Shown: piece by piece, positions 25,201 to 36,730 of the stretch
How positions within the stretch are numbered: the first letter of the stretch is position 1
How the letters are laid out: each line of letters opens with the position of its first letter
Assembly: GCF_910592395.1 (NCBI RefSeq)
Contig: NC_088324.1
Location: 12,240,953-12,304,952, forward strand
Length of the DNA stretch: 64,000 nt
From: Lineus longissimus
Lineage: Eukaryota; Nemertea; Pilidiophora; Heteronemertea; Lineidae
Direction of reading: 5' to 3'
Made by a program: the position numbers and the translations under genes
Notes under the pieces: model-generated
The model's input: the letters and a program-made list of their open reading frames with translations, nothing else
What the model was told of the DNA's origin: nothing
Databases searched by the model: none

Positions 25201-28200
25201 TCCGTCAGCAAGGAGCAAGCGATGTCCGTTGAAATAAACATCGCTGAGACATCCTTTGAATGGTTGTCCTTCATCATTAGTGCCTGAAGTTAACAGAATA
25301 TGAGATATAATTTTTTGAACAGAAAAGAAACATTTCCTGGTTTTGCCACAGCCAAAAGAGTCTTCCCATATACTGATTGCATGATGCTGATTTTCATATC
25401 AAGCGACTTATTCCAGAATGCTTCCTCAATTGTAGTCTGTCAGCGTACATTATCAGTATCTGTTCGACCTTCATTGCTCGACCCGGCATTACACAGATGA
25501 GCAAAGTAAAGCGGATGGGGAAGGGAGAAGTTAGCGAACCAGCCCACTAGACATTGGATGACACTGTTCGCCATTTGCTCTACCCGATGATGCAAGGATG
25601 AGCAAGAGGAAGGGAAAGTATAGGGAAAAGGAGGGAGTTACCCGACAATTTTCTGGAACGACCCAAACAGACTGGGTGTCATTGCTCCTTGCAGTTCGAC
25701 CTTTGCTGCTTGATTTGTAAGAGCAAGAGGAAGGGAGACTGTATGGAAAAGGAGAGTAACCGAACAGGCTCCTTGGACCAGCGAAAAGGATATTCTATTC
25801 GACGATGCACAGATGAGGAAGAGTAACGGAGCTGTATGGAAATGGGAGAGGAATCGTACGTTCTTCCTTACCCTGAAGAATAGAACCAAACTGTAGAATG
25901 ATCCTGTCATCGAGACCGTCAGCGTACGGGTAAAAGTTGGTGTCGATCCTGGCCACAAAGTTACCCATCGAGACTATCACGTCTCTTCCCTCACGCTGCC
26001 AGGAGATAGTAACCCAGCTTCCTTGGGTGAAAGGAAAAGGTTTTCCATCGTCATCTGGAATTTAAAGTTAGAGGTCATGTTATACCAAAACGCTGGACGC
26101 AGAACGACTTCCAAAACTTTGATGATTGATGGTCTGACAAGGTTGCCGGCGACGCGTGGCATTGGGTGAGTTTGATTAAATTGGCTCTACAGATGACTGT
26201 TGTCACATATACTCACCGTCACCCTTGACAACCAAAATGCCGTCAACGATTTCAAAGTTCAGCCACGTGGTCGGCTTGCTCTCTGTGTAGAAGATGAATT
26301 TCGCAACATATCCATTTAAATCACGCGATCGGAAACGGAAAGACCCATCTTCGCCAAAGGCGAATTTCGCTCTGTCGACCAATGCTGTGACATAACTTCC
26401 TTTTCCATCGAATTTGATAGTTCGGTCTGAAAGTAGGAGATAGGTTATCTTGACAACACCAGCTTACCATTGATACCGCTGCAAGCATAAAATTTAGAGA
26501 ATACACAAGGTACGTTCAGATTTGAATTCCAAGCAAAAATATGTTATTCACCTTTTTCGTTTGTCACGTTAAAGCTTTCCTGGTGACAGTAAGCTCCGCT
26601 ACATGTCGCCACTGAGCATCCAGGTAAAACTGTGACGTCACTGACCTCATCTAGGTATATCGCTTTTCCATTTAGGAAAAAATCCTGAAATGCAATGAGC
26701 CATAAGTGCCATTAGAAATGAAAGATATCACAACTCCGATGATAGAGAAAGAGAAACATGAATTTTAAACAAAGTTTGTCGTCAATTGTTTAGTCATTTA
26801 TACTGATACTGTTTAGTAATGACTAATGTAACTTACCCCAAGGCACCCAGATAAATTCAAGACAGTTCGAATATGGCTTCGAATGTAGGGTGTAACTTTT
26901 GTGACGCCTCCTATCATGACGTCGCGAAACAGGGCCCCATGCGTTTCATATGTACGACGAGTCTCACAGTTGCCATCGGCGGAAGTTCTACATTTTCCCA
27001 GAAGAACCTTCACCTGGATGGTTGTTGGCCCAGTCACCACTGATAACTCTAATTCCGCCTGGCCTTTCTCAAGTACCTCGGCAACGTTTAACAGTGGCTT
27101 GTCATTTCCACTAGAAGTTGAAAGCATCACGACGCCATTTTCTAAATTTATCCCAAAGTGATGAATCTGGTCGCTTTTGTATGTCTGGAAGAGTAATCAG
27201 ACAACGATTATTAGTTTCGATAAACTTTCCAATCGGGTCTCATGTACACCCATCAAAGCTATACACGTATGTGCACACAGGGGTAACACTAAGTACCAAT
27301 TTTTGCCCTTTAAAGATAAATCGATTTCTCCGGTCTGATCTTCATACTTATTGGTTGCCTGTTTCATTTCTTTACTGAAGAAAGTTTTCAAAACGGATGA
27401 TTACCTCAGAATACAACAGAATCGCGTTCCAGCTAGATGTGATAACGCTAAGTCTCATCTGGTCGTCATCCCCTACCAGAGAAACAGGAAATGGCGCCAT
27501 TCTTCCATCAATAGTCGTCCATGTCACGTGGTTACATGTGGCGCCACTGGTGAATTTTGAACATGCACACTGGAAACCGCCAGAAGTGAGCTCCAAACAC
27601 GTTCCGCCGCTCTGGCAAGGGTTGGAGGCGCATTCGTTGATGTCCTCTTGACATGTTTGACCTGAAAATGAAAAAGGATTAGTCAAATCGACAAGGCAAT
27701 TGTTCTATACTTAATGCTGGAATAATGGTTTTGGCGTTCTGATTGTTTGGCAAGCTTCCTTTTTACTGAGGTAGGGTTTCGCCAAGACAAGATATCAGGC
27801 TTTAGCAGAAGGTAGAAAGTCATTCATTTGTGAAGTGCATTTTCCATCATGGTGGAATCAAGTCCATTTTTCTTCTCCTCACCAAAAAATCCTTCTCTAC
27901 AATCACATTCGAATCCGGAAATGAGATCACGGCATGTAGCTCCATTCCGGCAGGGGTTAGAACCACACTCATCAACATTGACGTAGCACGTGACACCAGA
28001 GAAACCAGGAAGACATGCGCAGTGGAAAGCGTTGACCAGATCATAACAGGTGGCGCCATTGAGGCAGGGGTTGAAGAAGCCACACTCGTCAAGGTTATCT
28101 GTACAGTCTTGCCCTGAAAAAGAATTGAACAAGAGTAGGCAAACTTGCATAATGTCCCTTGAACAAAGTACTTCTTTGGTTGTAGCATGAAACAGGGTGT

Positions 28201-29101
28201 AAAATATGTAAGGTTATTTCAGGCGTGATTAGCTTGGTGAAGTAGACATAATGAAATGCTGCCACAAAGGAATAAACACTGATGACAGGTCTCTCAACAT
28301 AGCATTATTTTTGGAAGATAAGTGAAAAACAAATATTTTACAATCGTTTCAAAAAGATGACAATTTAAAAATATTAAGTGATACATTTAAGTTTATTCCT
28401 TTATGATGGTATCGAACAGATCGGAATAACTAGTAAGTGTTCTGGTGATGCTGGAAAGGCTACGAGACACTTTTGGGCAAATTGTGAGTATAAGAGGATG
28501 AATTAGCATGCACAGGCCAATCGCCGAGGATGCTGATATTCGTTTCCTCTCACGAGCAGGAATAGGGGAAACTTTCAAAAAAGTGCGTCGATATTAACAA
28601 ACTTCACACTGGTCGTTCGTAGTTCTTCCTAAGGGTTGCGAAACCTGTTTGTTCTGTGTTGTTTTGAAAATACATGTAAATGTACTAACCTGACCATCCA
28701 GGAGTGCAGTGACAATGATATTGGGAGCCGTAAACCACGCATGAGCCACCATTTTGACACGGGTTTGATTGGCAAACTTGCGCGACAGTAAAATCTGAAA
28801 AATAAACCAAGTTTGTTGTTAGAGATGAGATGAAAAAATGGACCGTAACTGAGTAGCAGTGTGTTACAGAGTTGGCACTTAGCATTGCAATACCCCCCCC
28901 CCCCCCCTCCTCCAATGTCTTTATTCGACGCGACTGAAAAATAACAACAACGATTAACGCGAATAAAAAGCACTATGTAGGCCTACTGATACTAAAAGGT
29001 TAAAAATGATACAACTAACCTGCGAATATAACGCCCAATATAATCGTCCACTGCAGCAAAATCGAGAAATTACTTTCAATGTTCATTTTTTTGTCTGTCA
29101 T
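19277..29101 (-). CDS. crb: Crumbs-type apical polarity protein, giant EGF/LamG receptor
   Basis: Crumbs is a type I membrane protein that sets the apical domain of epithelia; its short tail binds FERM and PDZ partners (Moesin/Yurt, Stardust/Pals1, Par6). Eleven exons join in frame, 5' to 3': 29101-29020, 28794-28690, 28113-27883, 27661-27405, 27184-26837, 26684-26552, 26426-26217, 26054-25872, 25283-20292, 20101-19805, 19527-19277 (2362 residues). Order: signal peptide (two in-frame ATGs, 29101 and 29086), four EGFs, two laminin-G domains (residues about 190-560), about 44 EGFs, TM helix (about 2301-2324), 38-residue tail. The tail has RNRNLKGQYLPSE, matching the Crumbs juxtamembrane pattern RxxRxxxGxYxPSxxE, and ends EKLV where ERLI is usual. 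Drosophila Crumbs has about 30 EGFs and three LamG domains, so this copy is EGF-expanded. EYS and Notch are unlikely because of the tail. Confidence 0.88.
20292..25283 (-). other. Single 4992-bp exon with 42 EGF modules
   Basis: This one exon of the Crumbs-type gene completes the second laminin-G domain and then encodes about 42 six-cysteine EGF modules with no intron. Modules 9-25 share the short form xECLSNPCxNGGxC...CxxGFxGxxCE. Modules 29-42 share the calcium-binding form DxDECxxxPCxNGGxCxNTxGSFxCDCxGTGYxGxxC. Modules 27-28 are irregular in cysteine spacing. Both flanking introns are phase 1. The opposite strand is full of open frames because of this repetitive composition; they are shadows. 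Confidence 0.9.
25498..25860. repeat. Degenerate ~105-bp tandem repeat in Crumbs intron
   Basis: Four diverged units begin near 25498, 25601, 25710 and 25813. Each holds GATGAGCAAGAGGAAGG-like sequence followed by GTATGGAAAAGGAGAG-like sequence and CGAACAG-like sequence. The array fills most of the intron between the exons at 25872 and 25283. Confidence 0.6.
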
Positions 29102-30887
29102 CAAGGGATGTTTTGAAATAATTCGTCAGTTACAACGAACGTGGTCCCTAGTTCCCAAAGCTTTTCACGAACATGTAAGTGATTGGGCGTTTTCTCCCTG
29201 ATAGGAATCCAACTTCAAAGTTTCAGAAATCGAACACATTTAGTGGATACAGCGGTACACATATAATATTCCCGAAACGTATCCCTATTTAATAACGGGC
29301 TTTTCTAATACATGCCTAAGAACGGATATAGTACATGTTGATGTACATTTTGGTAAATAAGGCATCCTATTGGGTCGTTCGGACCCCTGCTCCTTTATTG
29401 ATCACACTAGTGACTGAGTCGGGCTTTATAAGGGTGTAAGGTGTTTGATACAGTTTTTAGTTTGACGGAGCACGGGTGTGCTTTTTCCGGTATTAATAAT
29501 AAATAATGTTGAAAACGTATTCTGGGGTATGGGCCATGATTTCGAAATGCACGCAGTGCCTGATTATCGATTTAGTCTGGTGAATACATGTAGTTAATTA
29601 ATTAACCAATGCAAAAACTCCATCAATGATTTAATTTTGATAACGAGGCATTTGTATTTTTCTCATTTAGCCTTCCCAGGCCTGGATAGTAGCTTTTCGT
29701 AAAAAAACTTGAATATACTTCGCAGTGGTACGGTACAATGTACTTCATAATGATTACCTTTTGTTATCTCTTTGTGATTGGCAACTTGTTTGCCAAGCCA
29801 AAAAAAACAATTCTCTGGCGCGGCAGAGAGAAACCACGATGGCCAGATATATGTAATGGACAAGAGTGGCGCAGCAGAGAGTGGCGACGATGGCCAGAAC
29901 TTTGTATCGACATGAGTGGCGCAGCAGCCGGGCTTGCCAAATAGTCACTTCCTTATTTTTAACATGCATAGGGATATCCTAACACGATATTTCTCGTGAC
30001 CAGGAAAGTCAATTTCCGTGCCCATGACATGACAAAAGGACTTTTTTCATTATCTGCAATACCGCGTATTTGAATATTGACCCGGCTCTTGACCTTTCTT
30101 TTGGAGTAAAAAAATAATGGAACAATTTCCAGGCAATATATTTTGCCTTACCATGAAAAGTGTCTGGTTCCCGACGTCCTTTCTTTCCTATTGATTTGGG
30201 CCTTATTATCTGAAACAATATCAAAACATATTGACTCTAAATTCCTCAAAGTTATTGGAGACGCTCGGCCTTGCCCCACTGACCCATTTCATGACACTAG
30301 GACAAGAGTTCTCGGTGTAATCAGCTCAACCGCAGACCTATTTTATTTAAAGACAACTCTCTCTGAAACTAGAGAATAAATCATTTTATCAAAATTTATC
30401 ATTGATGTTATTTTATTTCAAAACGAGTTGCGAAATATTTATCGTACTAGCAAATATCCCACCAGCGCCACCTGAGCATCGCGTGGCACAGACCGGGGAA
30501 ATTCCCGGTATCTGAAATTCCGTGAAAGCAATTCCATGTAGCCGGAGACACTGTACGACCACAACCTGCTAGCCAATCATAACGTAATAATGAAACGGAG
30601 TATTTCCGTGAAATTTGGAAGGAAGGGGCAATTTGGCAGACATTTTGTGCATTTGTCCTCAAGCTGGCTTTCCTATTGCAGAGAACGCCCAGATCTTATC
30701 TCTTTGTGACGATTTGTCTCGAGCACCAGCCCGAGGTACTACCTCGAATACTCCATCCTTTCCAATTTCCACAGTATATTTCTCTATTTGCTTCCTACAA
30801 AGCATACGACTGTAGGCTAGCCGTTACTAAAGCCGCATTTCTGTCGAATTTGTGCTCTATCTCTGGAGGAACCCCTGTTAATTCCTC
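29102..30887. other. Intergenic region between Crumbs and ParB-like genes
   Basis: This is a head-to-head gap between the Crumbs start (minus) and the ParB-like start (plus), so both promoters should be here. I see no supported coding exon. It contains the minisatellite at 29813-29935. Confidence 0.55.
29813..29935. repeat. ~52-bp minisatellite, two and a half units
   Basis: Units carry GTGGCGCAGCAGAGAG followed by GACGATGGCCAGA. Diverged copies start near 29814, 29867 and 29915. The open frame across them is a by-product of the repeat. Confidence 0.65.
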
Positions 30888-33072
30888 ATGATTCAGGGAC
30901 GGATGGCCAATGCCGGACTCCACTGCCAGGTCACACCAGTCATAGGCGAAAGTTACCCGGTCATCTCCGGAATCCTTGGCCAAGCCATGGAGCCAAGCAC
31001 GAGCCAGTGGCAATTTCCCGGAGCAATGATGTCTCCGAACCACCCCGGAATATCCCCAACACCCCACGCCCAAGGCGCAATGAAGATGGAGGCGTGCGCC
31101 AGGAGCAATGGCATCCAGCGTCTGCGCCCTGGGGACGTTCTTTACAGTAAGAAGAGAATCGACCTTAGCTTCCACCCTGACTACGAGACGGATAGAAAAG
31201 TTATCAGGTTAGAAACTATTATATCCATGTTTAAAATTGGATCATGTGGATTGAAATCATGTCTGCCATTACTGTTCAACTTCGAGACAACCTTTGGCGC
31301 ATGCGGATTACATGCCTGCCAATAATTTTCAACTTGAAAGGCAGTTGGCTCCTGAAGACTATCACTTTTTAGCTTCATGCTTTGACTTTACATTCAGCAG
31401 GCCATGTGGGGAAAGACTATAGCGAAAATTGGCTCCGCATTATTCCAATAGGAACAAGATGTTTGGGCATCTAGCATACTGTGCTCAGCTGGCTTATAAC
31501 TTTCTTCTAAATGCAGCTTTGTGGTTTATTGCTTCAGTTTCGAGACCACCATACAAGAGATCCTAGAACAAGGAAAGAGTCCTGATCAGCTTCCTCTAAT
31601 CGAAGTGATGCAGGTCCAGGTCGGCAAGACGGTAGAGCACTGGGTCCTTAATGGGAATAAGAGACTTTATCTTTACAAGAAGCTGGAGAAGTATGGCCTG
31701 CTTCAAGAGATACCGGTAAGAATGTCAGAAAGTAATTCGCTTACACCTGAGCCAGAAAACTTCTACTTCAAAATTCAAGAGAAAGAGTGTAGACGACGTG
31801 GCCGTCGAAGTTCCTAGTAATCGAAATGTTCCGAAACCAAAAAAGGCACAAGACATGAAAATTAAAAAAACTTTTGAAAGAAATATCAAACAAATGTAGG
31901 TCAATTTCGTTGTAATAGCAGGCGGGAATAACTAACGACATACGATACGAGGAATTGAACGGGGCAAATGCATGTCAACATAATTCGGGTATTTCCATTG
32001 CTAAAATGTTTTTGTAAATTACCCGGCAAAATATATCTCTTTAATTTCTTATGAATACAGACATCACTGAGTCTGGGTTTTTTCTGACCACCACGAGAGC
32101 ATACACAAACTACTCTTTTGTGACTGCATTTGGCTGCTCTCTCGAATGAATGCATTACTATGCAGCAAAAGGCTCGAAATTGCACCAAATGCATCATTAT
32201 AACGAAATTCATCTTTACATACATATCTCTTACATATTTGTCACTTTTTCAATATGGCCACTACGGCAGCCATCTTATCACATGAAGCGGGATATCTGCA
32301 TCCAACTGAATATTAAATGCCACTTGTTAAAAACAGCTGTTCCATCTGTATTCGATTTGACCAACCCCACTTACATGCGACAGCCTCCAAAGGAACGTTC
32401 GTTAGCCAAAAAACGTAGACATCAAGAAGTGAGTTGAACACTATTTCATGATTTATACACTGCTGCTGCACACAACACTCATACTACCCAAATGGCACAT
32501 GTCATCCACTGTACAGTGGCTATACAACCATGTCAATTGCATTTAATGCCCGAGGCTGCTGAGGTCGGTTGTTATACATAATGTGTAGGCCCTATTGGGG
32601 CCTGTGATACCGCATAGTGTCTAAGCGACTTGCCGATTCATCTCATATTTTGTGGCTCGTTCGGGAGTGATCAGTGAAGAGTTTCTTCTGATAACCAGGG
32701 CGACACTTTTTCAAAGTATGATATCAGTCAATATGGTCAACTTTGGTCCACAATGGCCCTATAAAAGCGCCTGCATCATTGCTGTCAGTATTGTAGGAGT
32801 TTTCGACCAGATGAAGGACCCATCTTTAGGTTTACAATCTGTTTTCTTTCCTATTACAGGTTCAGGTCATTCCTTTCGATCAAAACATCTACAATGATAG
32901 AAAGATCTTCTCGACCTTGAACAGAGGTATATCCATCGGGATCCAACTCCGTGCCAGTGAGTTCGCCTTCGATAGGAGATTGGACATTCTGTGTCAGAGA
33001 TGGAGAAGCAGGCGAAGAGAAACCAAACCGGGCTTGTTGAAAATGAGTTTGCAGCAAGCGATGCAGAGTTAA
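30888..33072 (+). CDS. ParB/sulfiredoxin-fold-like protein
   Basis: Three exons join in frame: 30888-31207, 31538-31715, 32860-33072 (236 residues). The first half of exon 1 is low in recognisable motifs (Pro/Met/Gly/Ser-rich). From about residue 92 the pattern is RLRPGDVLYSKKRIDLSF, then TIQEIL...SPDQLPLIEVMQV, then a tryptophan-containing strand, LNGNKRLYLYKKL and EIPVQVIPF. That order (R-x-G-x-I, helix, LPLIEV, G-x-x-R-L, IPV) is the ParB-N/sulfiredoxin-like fold seen in many uncharacterised eukaryotic proteins with a DNRRL motif. It lacks the FGGCHR cysteine of true sulfiredoxin (Asn sits in that place), so that enzyme activity is not expected. The molecular role is unknown. The start is uncertain: a CAG acceptor at 30896 could make the second Met (30903) the start. 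Confidence 0.55.
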
Positions 33073-35313
33073 AACAGGGACAATGAGAGACATAATGAAA
33101 GAGCTCATAAGACGGACAATCTGTAGAGAAAATAATTTATCCGACAAAGGGAATATTTGGAGAGGACGATGTTTGTCTAAGAAGATGTATATAAAGACAA
33201 TCACGAACAATCTCAAAATGTCCTCGTTGCGAAATGGTCAAGGGTTTTGGGGGAAGGGTTTACAAACTTACCAACATTTGCCTCCATTTTGTTTTTTTCA
33301 GGGAGGACTTGATTTTCGATTTTTGCATCCGGTGGATTTGGAAATGGCTCAAGACTGTGTTATGATGAAGGCTTCTTGTGGCTTTCTCGCGATTTGACCT
33401 TTTTGTCAAACTTTGTAACATGTATGATGCAGATAGAGGAATGTTTTGGAGATCATTCAATTACATGCTATACTTCACTGTGTTTGTTATTCTGTATCAT
33501 CCATTTTAGTTCATCATTTCGCTCCTCGGTGGCCAAACCTGCTTCCTTCAGTCCTGCCACCTATAGGAGGCGACGCATGAACTAATATTATTTCGTGCAA
33601 TCGAAATGATTTTCTGGATTAACACTATAAAGGATGCCCGCGACGCTCTGATTTAGCTCTATGAAAGGCTTTTGAAATTTTCCTTTACTATCACATCAAA
33701 CACTGTCGTAGCTGGAGTTTTTCTTTCTTCATAGACTCTATAGAATAGGCCTATATAAAAGACAAATTTATTATCGGTGAACTACTTCTATTATCCCGAA
33801 CATCTCAGGAAAATTAAGTGCTTCGTTCGAAATACAAATAACTGGGACAACTTTGCAAGTGACCGTGTTAATCACTATATCGCGTGGTTTCGTGGTAGTT
33901 GGGTCAGATTCCTCGTATAAAACATGTGGTATAATAATTGACTGAAAAAAAGATGTTGGGTATTATGACATCACGAATTGGGTTGGACGATGGTAAAGGC
34001 CAGAACTGAGTCATGGCTACACTGGAAAGGTCGAGTGGAGCCCGATCAGTCAGTGTGAGTGAGCGTTCATATTCGATTACTTGGTGCCTTTTCTACTATA
34101 TGTATTGGTTAGAAGAATTCCGGTGTAACGGCTGTGGTAGTTCACCATGTTTCAGTGTTTCCATACAATGATGACACCTAGACGGACCATGACTTTTAAT
34201 TTGGGAGAAACGAAGAAAAACGTGTCAATGTATCTTTTCAGCGTTTCCAAACAATGAGGGGAAACACTCAAACGCGGAAAAATCTCTCATGAGTGACAGT
34301 ATTGTCATCTGCTGGTGGTAGTATATACCAAAGTTCTGACAGTCATCAATGCAAGTAATTTTTCTCGGTCGACTGTTATTTGAATAACTGTCATGTCATG
34401 CATGCATTATGAACAGACTGCCAGCCAGAAAGAAGTCCATCTATCCTTAATCAATGGACTCCCCGTAATCCCAGCTAGATCTCTAATAACCAATTATCAC
34501 CCATTGATTGGCTGAGGCGAGGGCGGGATGAGGTGTCTCGATAACGCTACCCATCCACTCTCGAAGACGTCATGATCGACTTCTGTCTTCACGTAAAAAA
34601 AGAAGCTGTCACAACAACAGAAATTAATACGTAATAATTAATTTTATTAAACAACTATTTAACAATCTTCGACTAAATATTGAAAGAGCCCTTTTGCACC
34701 TAAACATGCTAATTGACCACAACATCGAAAACTGCTTTCATCAACAACATTAACAAGGTAAACTATTATGTGGTAACAGAACTAGAGACCAAACATCACT
34801 AATTTATGTCCAAAAGGAAACCCATCAGAGAAAAGTGCCAAAAAATCTTCATCTGTTTTGATCATCGGTACCATGGGTGGGCATATTTATTGCCAATATT
34901 GATAAAAAAACAACACTACAACGTTGTAAAGACGACGTTTCAGATATTTTGAATCCTTTTTCAAAGTCTAATGTACAGACAGGAAATATATGTTTATATA
35001 TAAGTACAACAGAAGACGTGAGGATGATGACGGACGTGTGAAACCAGAATGATTAAATTCTGCACGAAAAACGCGGATTTCAATAAAAACAACAATATCG
35101 GAGGCTATAGCTTACAATATGATATTCCAGAATTTAAAAGGTTCTTATCCCTGTTTTATGGATTTTCCCCCATATATCTCATTAAAAGGGAGTGTGAAAC
35201 CATGAGAGTCAGGATGCGTGCACCTAATCAGCCACGATTCTGTCTCATTAGGCATGCCACCACTGAGCCCTTCATATGCTAGGCTATAGTCCAATGAAAA
35301 AATATACTTTAAG
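33073..35313. other. Non-coding stretch
   Basis: I see no supported exon, RNA gene or strong repeat here on either strand. Composition is A+T-rich. Confidence 0.5.
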
Positions 35314-35544
35314 TCACATCAGTTCTAAATCAGACACAAGTCGTTTGACTTTAATCTTCTGTTCATTTGATTTATCTGGGGTTGTACTGTATTCCCCGAA
35401 CTCATCCTTTACTCCGTGCCCCTTTGGGACAGACCGACTCTGCGCTTCCCTGGCTTGGTCTGCATCCGATGAGGACGCCATTTTGAATTCCTTGGTTTGG
35501 AACTTTTCTTCCTTCCGTTGAAGTGCTTCAGCGGCTTTTGACAT
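35314..35544 (-). CDS. Small hypothetical protein, 76 residues
   Basis: This is a charged, hydrophilic reading frame (MSKAAEALQRKEEKFQTKEF at its start, SDLELM at its end) with no membrane segment or cysteine. I do not recognise the family. Three things favour a real gene: the bases just upstream form a good splice acceptor (GTATTTCAG, exon start at 35569); its composition is protein-like (Lys/Glu/Ser/Asp mix) unlike nearby shadows; and 200-300 bp further upstream lies a block with three CCAAT boxes and an ETS site. A 5' untranslated exon would then end before about 35700. Confidence 0.4.
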   Translation of the reverse strand: MSKAAEALQRKEEKFQTKEFKMASSSDADQAREAQSRSVPKGHGVKDEFGEYSTTPDKSNEQKIKVKRLVSDLELM

Positions 35545-35666
35545 CCTTGGTTAACGGAATAGTTTCATCTGAAATACACAAAAATCTAAATGAAATAATG
35601 AAAAACACTTAAACTACAATAAATTTGCGTAATCTATATTTCTTCCATGGTGGTTTGGAGTTCCAA

Positions 35667-35832
35667 GATGACGCCATCGTCAGAAGATGACGCCATTCAC
35701 CGCTTCCCAAGCAGGATTCGTTAAGACGATCTGTCTGCAGCCAATAAGACGCCAGCCATCTATGATTGGTTAGCAATAGGAAGCAGGTCTGGATTGAGGG
35801 CGTCTAATTGGCCAAGGTAACAAACCGGAAGT
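35667..35832 (-). promoter_or_regulatory. CCAAT/ETS promoter-like block
   Basis: CCAAT occurs at 35741-35745 (plus) and, on the minus strand, at 35769-35765 and 35811-35807. An ETS-type CCGGAAGT is at 35825-35832. Nearer the small gene, GATGACGCCAT occurs twice (35667 and 35686), giving two ATF/CREB-like TGACG cores. Such clusters are typical of TATA-less promoters. Direction is inferred from the ORF at 35314-35544. Confidence 0.4.
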
Positions 35833-35888
35833 CATTAAAATCCTCCGCGGGGAAAGTTGTTAATTGCCTGCTCCTTTTTTGTGATGGA

Positions 35889-36018
35889 GACATTGGGCGA
35901 TATGAATAAAGACTAGCAAATGCTTTTACTTCAATTCTGTACAGAAAGGCCTAGTGTAAATGTACATAAAGTTTTAGATAAAAGCATTTGCTAGTCTTTA
36001 TTCATATCACCCAATATC
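35889..36018. repeat. Large inverted repeat, 40-bp arms
   Basis: The left arm 35889-35928 and the right arm 35979-36018 are reverse complements with only two mismatches, separated by 50 bases. The core reads GAATAAAGACTAGCAAATGC on the left. The transcript would fold into a long hairpin. It could be a small MITE reduced to its terminal repeats, or a hairpin RNA. Confidence 0.85.
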
Positions 36019-36730
36019 ATGATGTGAACCTGAAAACTTGGGTGAAAATTTCTGAAAAAAAGTGTTAAAGTCTGAAAGTTATTATTATGAGCATGCAAGG
36101 TTGAGTGAAGATTGGCATGTTTTTATGTCAACGGATATTCTCGAAATGGGCCAACGAAACGACCTGATTGGACAGTGTCGGCCATCATTGGCAAACAGCA
36201 GCGGGAATGGGGGCTGTTTGCATGTCTGATGCAGGAGCCAGTGCATGTGAAGTGTTGGCTGTGGCGGAGATCTAGTTCGCCCAAACTTTGACCATGATTC
36301 TCGCACTACCTCCATCCAGATACGCGGTTTGCCGGCCATCTATTATGATATTGATCCGATCAATCTCAATCAATTTTTATTGAATCTCGGCCTTGCCAAT
36401 CAACGCTAATTAGTTCGCATTGGTGATATTGAGTTTGATATACTCAGGCTGTCCACTGTAGCTAGATGGTTCGCGTATAAATGTGCCAGGGATTTAGATC
36501 TATACACATTTAATCAACTTACGGGGCATCATACTTCCTTCATGGGGGAGTGACTAAAACACAGTGTTTCAAAGGCTCAAGAACCTTTCAAGCTGCGCAT
36601 TTTCGGCGTTCTAAACTATGTGGTCAATATATGTAATCTAGAAGGCAACATTTTCAATATTTATCAGACAACACCACAATAATTATCATCTATTATTGAC
36701 AAACCACTAATGAGTTGACATTGTAACCAG
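36019..36730. other. Non-coding stretch
   Basis: No supported feature was found. Open frames on the minus strand here have no splice or family support. Confidence 0.45.

Noticed and set aside
19277-29101. Identification as Notch, fibropellin or EYS
   Set aside because: There are no LNR, ankyrin or avidin-like domains, EYS has no TM segment, and the short tail matches the Crumbs juxtamembrane pattern.
30888-33072. True sulfiredoxin
   Set aside because: The FGGCHR active-site cysteine motif is absent (NGNKR in its place), so only the fold likeness is claimed.
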